From Rubrobacter sp. (GTDB lineage: Bacteria > Actinomycetota > Rubrobacteria > Rubrobacterales > Rubrobacteraceae): DNA of 10,980 nt. The stretch lies in contig JADDPM010000025.1 in the NCBI GenBank assembly GCA_016781885.1, forward strand, positions 1 to 10,980, read 5' to 3'. This document shows positions 5,975-10,980 of this stretch, in pieces (position 1 is the first letter of the stretch; every line of letters starts with the position of its first letter). The notes beneath the pieces were generated by a model that worked only from the letters and a program-made list of their open reading frames with translations, searched no databases and had not been told where the DNA came from. Made by a program: the position numbers and the translations under genes.

Positions 5975-6733
5975 TTATCGGGGCTTGCGGCGGGGCTGGC
6001 GGGGCGGTCTGGGCCGGATGGTGGAGCCGGGTGGGATCATGGCGTCCCCGCCGGCACGGGCATAGCCTATCCCCGACACCCATCCCCCCACGGCGCCCGA
6101 CAGGGTCGAGACCAGCACACCGGCGGCGCCGAGTAGGTCGAAGCCCGTCAAGAGTACGAGGAGCCCGGCGAACACCGCGAGGCCCGCTCCCGCAAACATG
6201 AGACGTCGGCGGAGGTTGAAGCTCGTCTTTCGGGAGTAGAGGGCGTAAGTAACGAGCCCCGCAGCCAGGAGCGCGAGCGGGACGAAGAGATAGAAGGAGA
6301 CGCTCTCTCCCAGACCGGCGAAGAGGACGGGCCGGAAGAGCTCGTCGCGACCTTCGAGGCCGAGGGCTACGGCGAGCCAGGAGAGGCCGAAGAAGCTCGT
6401 CCAGCCTACTATCGCGCCCACCAAGGTGCCGGCCCGCTTTCCCAGACGGTTCTCAACCCGGTAGGTGCGGGCGCCGAGGACGGCGGCCAGGAGCATGGCG
6501 GGCAGGAGCAGGGCGAGCCCGAAGAAGGAGAGCCTGGAGAGTATCTGGCCGAAGCCCGCTCCATCGCCAACATACCTCAAGGGCCACGCGAGCAGGGTCG
6601 CCGCTGCGAGGAAGGCGAGGATACCCATGTATAACCACGTTACGCACCCGAAGGCACGCCGGTATTTCGGCCGGAGACCGCCTTCCCCTTGGGCTTCGGG
6701 AGGCTCGGACCGCCCGGGGCGCCTACGAGACAC
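5975..6733 (-). CDS. Six-helix integral membrane protein of unknown function
   Basis: The product has 252 residues. I recognise no family. A hydrophilic N-terminus (1-30, Arg/Glu-rich) is followed by hydrophobic stretches at about 33-55, 65-88, 102-126, 134-166, 178-197 and 200-224, then a Pro/Arg-rich basic tail (236-252). A short acidic-to-basic loop (127-134) and a basic loop (167-177, SRKTSFNLRRR) break up the helices. The basic tail and loop favour cytoplasmic ends, with an even number of helices. No catalytic motif, signal peptide or transporter signature is visible. GTG 6731-6733 overlaps the stop of the phosphodiesterase gene by 11 nt, with GGAAG close upstream, so translational coupling is likely. 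It lies 34 nt before uvrC. ATG at residue 36 is an alternative start but would remove the first helix. The gene is real; its function is unknown. Confidence 0.82.
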   Translation of the reverse strand: MSRRRPGRSEPPEAQGEGGLRPKYRRAFGCVTWLYMGILAFLAAATLLAWPLRYVGDGAGFGQILSRLSFFGLALLLPAMLLAAVLGARTYRVENRLGKRAGTLVGAIVGWTSFFGLSWLAVALGLEGRDELFRPVLFAGLGESVSFYLFVPLALLAAGLVTYALYSRKTSFNLRRRLMFAGAGLAVFAGLLVLLTGFDLLGAAGVLVSTLSGAVGGWVSGIGYARAGGDAMIPPGSTIRPRPPRQPRRKPR

Positions 6734-8246
6734 GATCTTCCGCGGTCCCGGCCAGGCCTTCTGCCCTGACCCCGAAGTGGGCGAGCAAGGTCGGGGTGAC
6801 GTCGGTGATCCTGCGGGGCGCCGCTATCCCGCTGGCGAGCACGAACACGTTGGAGTCGCTGGCATGCAGCGAGCCGTGGTCGCTCTGCTCGTGGAACGTC
6901 TGCGAGACCTCGCCAAAGGTATAGCCCGGGGTGGCCGAGAGGACCACGTCTCCGCTCCGGGGCGAACGCAAGCAGCCCCACAGACGCTCCAGCGCGTCCG
7001 GGTACTCGTCGTAGCGAACCTCGCCGTCTTCGACCTCGATCTCTATCGCCCGAAGGTCTCCCTCGAGCTTCCAGGTCCGCCCGAAAGCGTCCCGATACCC
7101 CCCATCGCCGGGGCGGAACCATAGCTCGCGCCCCAACCTGCGAACTAAGCACCAGCCGCCTTCGCTCCAGCCGGCCAGGTCCACGCCGCGCCGGGAGAGC
7201 GCGTTCGCGACAACCTTCTCACGGTCCACCCCGTCGGCCAGGTAGAGGAGCGCCGAGCGGCCGTTGGGGACCGCCAGGATCTCCGTCCCCGGCCAAAACC
7301 GGGCCCGCGCCCCGACCTCCGTCCCCTCGCCCAGGATGCGCCTCAGCCGGACGTAGCGGCGTCTGTTCGCCAGGAGCGGCGTGTGCCCGTGGTCCGAGAG
7401 CGCCAGGACCGCGTACTCCTCCAACGCCCTCTCCGGGCCGCCCGCCGCCTCGAACATGGCCGTGACGTACCCGTCCAGGGTCGCCACATACTCTCGCTGC
7501 GCCGCCAGCCCCTTGTGGTGGGTAACAGAGTCCCCCTTGAAGAAGTACACCAGAGTGAACGGCGCGGCCTTCTCCCGGAGGAGCATCGCTCCCACCCCGG
7601 CAGCGTAGGCGTCGTTGATGCCAACCGAGCGTCTTATCCCGCCGACCCCGGTCCTACCGTGCAGACCGGTATCCCGGCTGTAGAACAGGTCGCCCATGAA
7701 GTATTCCTTCGGCCCGCCGACCGAAGCGCCCAGCAACACGCCCCTGTCCGCGACCCTCTTGACACTCCTTAGCCGGACCGGATGCTCGTGCGGCCCGCGC
7801 CTGACCGGGAAATTTACGCACGCACCGTCTATGCCGCGTTCGTCGAGCATCTCGAAGAGGGTCTCAGCGTGCAGGTCATCCCGGTTCATCCGCCACACGT
7901 TGTTGTGGAAGACCTTCAGGGGGCCTGTAGAGATCACCGTATCCCTCATGGCCCCGTAGACGACGACTCGCTCCTCCTCGCGGTCGTACCAGGCGTGCCC
8001 CAGAATACCGCTCTCCGCCGGCGCGGCGCCCGTGGCAATGGCCGCCGTCGCAGCGGGCGTGATGCTCGGAAACACCGAGACCGCGTCCCAGACCGCCTCT
8101 CCTCTCTCAGCCAGGAAGCCCAGGGCAGGCGCGTCCCCCTCCCGTATAGCTGTCCGCAGGACGTCCGGCCGGATGCCGTCGAGCACCAGCAGCAAGACGG
8201 GTTTAGACGTCGTGCCGTTCTTCGTGCTGTAGTTGCTCTCTCGCAA
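6723..8246 (-). CDS. Alkaline phosphatase superfamily protein, type I phosphodiesterase/nucleotide pyrophosphatase type
   Basis: This 507-residue protein has the metal-site pattern of the phosphodiesterase/pyrophosphatase branch of the alkaline phosphatase fold (Pfam Phosphodiest): D23 in LVLDGIRPD; probable nucleophile T63 in PSITPAATAAIATG; D239 and H243 in KGDSVTHHKG; D285-H286 in LSDHGH; and H461 in the C-terminal DHGSLHASDSNVFVLASG. These would bind two zinc-like metals and hydrolyse phosphate mono- or diesters; the substrate cannot be read from the sequence. There is no signal peptide or membrane helix, so it is probably cytoplasmic, unlike many secreted relatives. The segment 290-440, between DHGH and the last His, is a variable cap. 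TTG 8246 is the only reasonable start: no ATG/GTG lies between the uvrA stop and D23 in frame, and later starts would cut the first strand. It lies 37 nt after uvrA and overlaps the next gene by 11 nt. Confidence 0.88.
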   Translation of the reverse strand: MRESNYSTKNGTTSKPVLLLVLDGIRPDVLRTAIREGDAPALGFLAERGEAVWDAVSVFPSITPAATAAIATGAAPAESGILGHAWYDREEERVVVYGAMRDTVISTGPLKVFHNNVWRMNRDDLHAETLFEMLDERGIDGACVNFPVRRGPHEHPVRLRSVKRVADRGVLLGASVGGPKEYFMGDLFYSRDTGLHGRTGVGGIRRSVGINDAYAAGVGAMLLREKAAPFTLVYFFKGDSVTHHKGLAAQREYVATLDGYVTAMFEAAGGPERALEEYAVLALSDHGHTPLLANRRRYVRLRRILGEGTEVGARARFWPGTEILAVPNGRSALLYLADGVDREKVVANALSRRGVDLAGWSEGGWCLVRRLGRELWFRPGDGGYRDAFGRTWKLEGDLRAIEIEVEDGEVRYDEYPDALERLWGCLRSPRSGDVVLSATPGYTFGEVSQTFHEQSDHGSLHASDSNVFVLASGIAAPRRITDVTPTLLAHFGVRAEGLAGTAEDRVS

Positions 8247-8255
8247 GGCCAGTTG

Positions 8256-8261
8256 ATTGTA
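8256..8261 (-). promoter_or_regulatory. Weak -10-like box (TACAAT) before the phosphodiesterase gene
   Basis: The minus strand reads GGTTACAATCAACTGGCC before the TTG start. TACAAT fits TANNNT, and its usual +1 would fall 3 nt before the TTG, close to leaderless. No -35 motif at 16-18 bp and no Shine-Dalgarno site is evident. Read-through from uvrA is an equally good explanation of expression. Confidence 0.2.
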
Positions 8262-8283
8262 ACCGAGACGCTGCGGTATGCGG

Positions 8284-10980
8284 TCAGCTCGCCGCCGCTA
8301 CCTCGGGTAGGAGGTCACGCAGGAAGCGGCCCGTGTAGGATTCCTCGACGCGGGCAACCTCCTCTGGTGCGCCGCTCGCGACGATCTCGCCGCCGCCGTC
8401 GCCGCCCTCGGGGCCGAGGTCTATGACGTGGTCGGAGGACCGGATCACATCGAGGTTGTGCTCGATGACGAGGACGGTGTTCCCCGCGTCCACGAGCCTG
8501 TGCAGGATATGCAAGAGCTTCTCCACGTCGGCGAAGTGCAGCCCCGTCGTCGGCTCGTCGAGGATATAGACGGTCTTGCCTGTGGCCCGCTTGCCGAGCT
8601 CGCTCGCCAGCTTCACCCGCTGCGCCTCGCCTCCTGAGAGGGTGGTCGCCGGCTGTCCGAGCCGGACGTAACCCAGGCCAACGTCCCGCAACGTATCCAT
8701 GCGGCGGGCTATGGCCGGGACGGGGGCAAAGAACTCGCACGCCTCGTCGACCGTCATCTCCAGGACGTCGGAGATGCTCTTACCCTTGTAGGTGGCGCGC
8801 AGGGTCTCGGCGTTGTAGCGGCGGCCCTTACAGACCTCGCACGGAACATAGACGTCCGGGAGGAAGTGCATCTCTATCCGGATCTGGCCGTCCCCCCGGC
8901 ACGCCTCGCACCGCCCGCCCTTGACGTTGAAGCTGAACCGCCCGGGCTTGTAGCCCCTAATCTTCGCCTCGGGCGTCGTCGCGAAGAGTTGGCGGATGTG
9001 GTCGAAGACCTTTGTGTACGTCGCCGGGTTGGAGCGCGGGGTCCTGCCGATAGGGCTCTGGTCTATGTCTATGACCTTGTCCACCCCTTCGACGCCCTTT
9101 ATCCCGGCGTGGCGGCCGGGGCGGTGTTTGCCGCGACTCACGGCGTTGGCGAGGGCCTTGTAGAGGATCTCGTTGACCAGCGTGCTCTTCCCCGACCCCG
9201 AGACGCCCGTAATGCTCGTGAGGATGCCGAGCGGAAACTCCACGTCAACACCCTTGAGGTTGTGCTCGGAGGCGCCGAACACCCGGATGGAGCCGGTCGG
9301 CTCACGGCGCTGCTCGGGTGGTTCGATGCGCCTGCGGCCCGCGAGGAACTGGCCCGTCACCGAGCGTTCCTCGGCCTCGATGTCTTCGACGCTCCCCTGC
9401 GCGATGATCTCGCCGCCGTGAACCCCCGCGCCGGGACCCACGTCCACGAGGTGATCCGCCGCCCGGATCGTCTCCTCGTCGTGCTCCACGACTATGAGGG
9501 TGTTACCCAAATCCCGCAGCTTCTCCAGCGTCGTCAACAGCCGCCGGTTATCCCTCTGGTGCAGCCCGATGGACGGCTCGTCGAGCACGTACAACACGCC
9601 GACGAGCCCGCTCCCGACCTGCGAGGCGAGCCGGATGCGCTGCGCCTCGCCGCCTGAGAGCGTCCCCGCGGAACGGCTCAGGGTCAAGTACCCGAGTCCC
9701 ACGTCCACGAGGAAGCCGAGCCGCTCCCGGATCTCCTTTACCACCCGCTCCCCGATGAGCCACTCGCGCGGCGTAAACTCCACATCGTCGAAGAACCCCT
9801 GAGCGTCTGTAACGCTCAGCTCCGTGAACTCGTGGACGTTCTTGCCGCCGACGGTCACGGCGAGGGCTTCCGGTCTGAGACGTGCACCCTTGCACTTGGG
9901 GCAGGGGACGTGGCTCATGAACTCCTCGATCTTCTCGCGCCGGTACTCGGAGTCGGTCTCGGCGTAGCGCCGCTCCAGATTGCTCACGACGCCGTCGAAC
10001 TGGGTCATGTACTGCCTGCGGCGGTTGTAGCGGTTGCGGTACGAGACGTAGATGCGCTCGCCCTGCGTGCCGTACAGGATGAGCCGCCGGTGCTCCTCGG
10101 GCAGCTCGCGCCACGGCACGTTCAGGTCGATCCTGTACTTCTCCGAAAGCGCCCCGAGCACGCTCCCGTGGTACTCGGTCTGCGAGTTGGCCCACGGCAC
10201 TACAGCACCATCGTTCACGCTCAAGTCCTCGTTCGGGACGACGAGCGCAGGGTCTATCTCCAGACGGCTTCCAAGGCCGTCGCAGCGGTCGCAGGCCCCG
10301 TGCGGGCTGTTGAACGAGAACGTCCGCGGCTGTATCTCCGCGATGGAGGCGCCGCAGTTGGTGCAGGTGAAGCTCTCCGAGAAGAGCATCGACTCGCCGG
10401 GCCCGCTACCGTCCCCCTCGACCGTCTCTATCAGGACGAGCCCTTCGGCCAGCTTCAGGGCTGTCTCTATCGAATCGGTGAGGCGGCGCTCTATGCCCTC
10501 CCGGATCACGAGCCTGTCGACCACGACCTCGATGTCGTGCTTGTAGTTCTTGTCCAGCCCGAGGTCGACCGGAAGCTCGTAAAGCTCGCCGTCCACCCGC
10601 ACCCGGGCGTAGCCGTCCTCGGCCAGCTCCTTGAACATCTTGCCGTACTCGCCCTTGCGCCCCCGCACCACCGGTGCCAGCACCATAAAGCGCGTCTTCT
10701 CGGGCAGGGTCAGGGCCTTCTCGACCATCTGCTGCGGGGTCGAGGAGGCGACCGGGAAGCCGCAGACGTGGCAGTGGGGCCTGCCCGCGCGGGCGTAGAG
10801 CAGCCGGAGGTAGTCGTAGACCTCGGTGACGGTCGCTACCGTGGAGCGCGGGTTATTCGAGGTGGTCTTCTGGTCGATGGAGACCGCAGGAGAGAGGCCG
10901 TCGATGTGGTCCACGTCCGGCTTGTCCATCTGGCCCAAGAACTGCCTCGCGTAGGCTGAGAGGCTCTCGACGTAGCGGCG
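8284..10980 (-). CDS. uvrA: UvrA, excinuclease ABC subunit A (damage-recognition ATPase), N-terminus beyond right edge
   Basis: UvrA dimers scan DNA, sense distortion and deliver UvrB. The frame is open to the right edge, beginning RRYVESLSAYARQFLGQMDK, which in relatives directly follows the first Walker A. About 55 residues are therefore missing and the full length would be near 950, normal for the family. Visible in order: UvrB-binding region (about 10680-10500); zinc module CxxC...CxxC (10282-10365); CPKC (about 9892-9903); first signature LSGGEAQ (9640-9660) with Walker B VLDEP; second Walker A GVSGSGKST (9181-9207); the DNA-binding zinc finger with Cys pairs at 8830-8910; second signature LSGGEAQ (8620-8640); and Walker B ILDEP. 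All motifs look intact. An apparent internal start (TTG 10938) is just a Leu codon. It is the first gene of the cluster with the phosphodiesterase, membrane protein and uvrC. Confidence 0.98.
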   Translation of the reverse strand, partial: RRYVESLSAYARQFLGQMDKPDVDHIDGLSPAVSIDQKTTSNNPRSTVATVTEVYDYLRLLYARAGRPHCHVCGFPVASSTPQQMVEKALTLPEKTRFMVLAPVVRGRKGEYGKMFKELAEDGYARVRVDGELYELPVDLGLDKNYKHDIEVVVDRLVIREGIERRLTDSIETALKLAEGLVLIETVEGDGSGPGESMLFSESFTCTNCGASIAEIQPRTFSFNSPHGACDRCDGLGSRLEIDPALVVPNEDLSVNDGAVVPWANSQTEYHGSVLGALSEKYRIDLNVPWRELPEEHRRLILYGTQGERIYVSYRNRYNRRRQYMTQFDGVVSNLERRYAETDSEYRREKIEEFMSHVPCPKCKGARLRPEALAVTVGGKNVHEFTELSVTDAQGFFDDVEFTPREWLIGERVVKEIRERLGFLVDVGLGYLTLSRSAGTLSGGEAQRIRLASQVGSGLVGVLYVLDEPSIGLHQRDNRRLLTTLEKLRDLGNTLIVVEHDEETIRAADHLVDVGPGAGVHGGEIIAQGSVEDIEAEERSVTGQFLAGRRRIEPPEQRREPTGSIRVFGASEHNLKGVDVEFPLGILTSITGVSGSGKSTLVNEILYKALANAVSRGKHRPGRHAGIKGVEGVDKVIDIDQSPIGRTPRSNPATYTKVFDHIRQLFATTPEAKIRGYKPGRFSFNVKGGRCEACRGDGQIRIEMHFLPDVYVPCEVCKGRRYNAETLRATYKGKSISDVLEMTVDEACEFFAPVPAIARRMDTLRDVGLGYVRLGQPATTLSGGEAQRVKLASELGKRATGKTVYILDEPTTGLHFADVEKLLHILHRLVDAGNTVLVIEHNLDVIRSSDHVIDLGPEGGDGGGEIVASGAPEEVARVEESYTGRFLRDLLPEVAAAS

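Noticed and set aside
5425..6201. Plus-strand frame of 258 codons spanning the uvrC start and the membrane-protein gene
   Set aside because: It crosses two well-supported minus-strand genes and the uvrC promoter, has no ribosome site, and gives an Arg/Pro-rich low-complexity sequence.
6640..7152. Minus-strand frame of 170 codons overlapping the phosphodiesterase and membrane-protein genes
   Set aside because: It is out of frame with both genes, Arg-rich, and lacks domain content. The phosphodiesterase frame contains the last metal-binding His there.
8284..10938. uvrA as a complete gene starting at TTG 10938
   Set aside because: The frame is open to the right edge and the extra 14 codons spell the conserved RRYVESLSAYARQF segment, so the gene is truncated by the window, not by mutation. 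The missing first Walker A is an edge effect.
9832..10959. Plus-strand frame of 375 codons opposite uvrA
   Set aside because: It is antisense to highly conserved UvrA coding sequence; long antisense frames are expected at this GC content. The residues resemble no known protein.

Overview
The window looks like a chromosomal segment of a GC-rich actinobacterium, probably of the Rubrobacter lineage. The pointers are high GC with C/G-ended codons but regular use of ATA and AGG, frequent GTG/TTG starts, and Rubrobacter-like UvrA/UvrC sequences. This assignment is an inference from composition and protein flavour, not from a search. Every convincing gene is on the minus strand, so transcription runs from right to left.

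Right to centre (10980 to 4099) is a compact nucleotide excision repair neighbourhood: uvrA (its first ~55 codons lie beyond the right edge), a 507-residue alkaline-phosphatase-superfamily phosphodiesterase, a six-helix membrane protein of unknown function, and uvrC. Gaps are 37 nt, an 11-nt overlap, and 34-37 nt, so the four are probably co-transcribed, with a possible internal leaderless promoter exactly in front of uvrC. UvrA finds helix-distorting lesions and loads UvrB; UvrC makes the two incisions. uvrB is not in the window. The roles of the two middle genes in repair, if any, are unknown.

Between uvrC and the next gene (3732-4098) is a 367-bp gap. It holds an AT-rich promoter-like block, small inverted repeats, and two very short plus-strand reading frames, one of which has coding-like codon use and may be a gene remnant.

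Left (3731 to beyond position 1) is one uninterrupted reading frame of at least 1243 codons that leaves the window. It encodes a membrane-anchored sensor with two transmembrane helices around a strikingly acidic, lysine-free extracytoplasmic domain, then eight complete PAS domains in tandem and the start of a ninth. The output domain (histidine kinase, GGDEF or other) is off the left edge.

No tRNA, rRNA, CRISPR array, insertion sequence or phage gene was seen. The most notable points are the PAS-array sensor, a Cys-to-Ser change at one of the four UvrC iron-sulfur cysteine positions, and the TATAAT box placed for leaderless transcription of uvrC.
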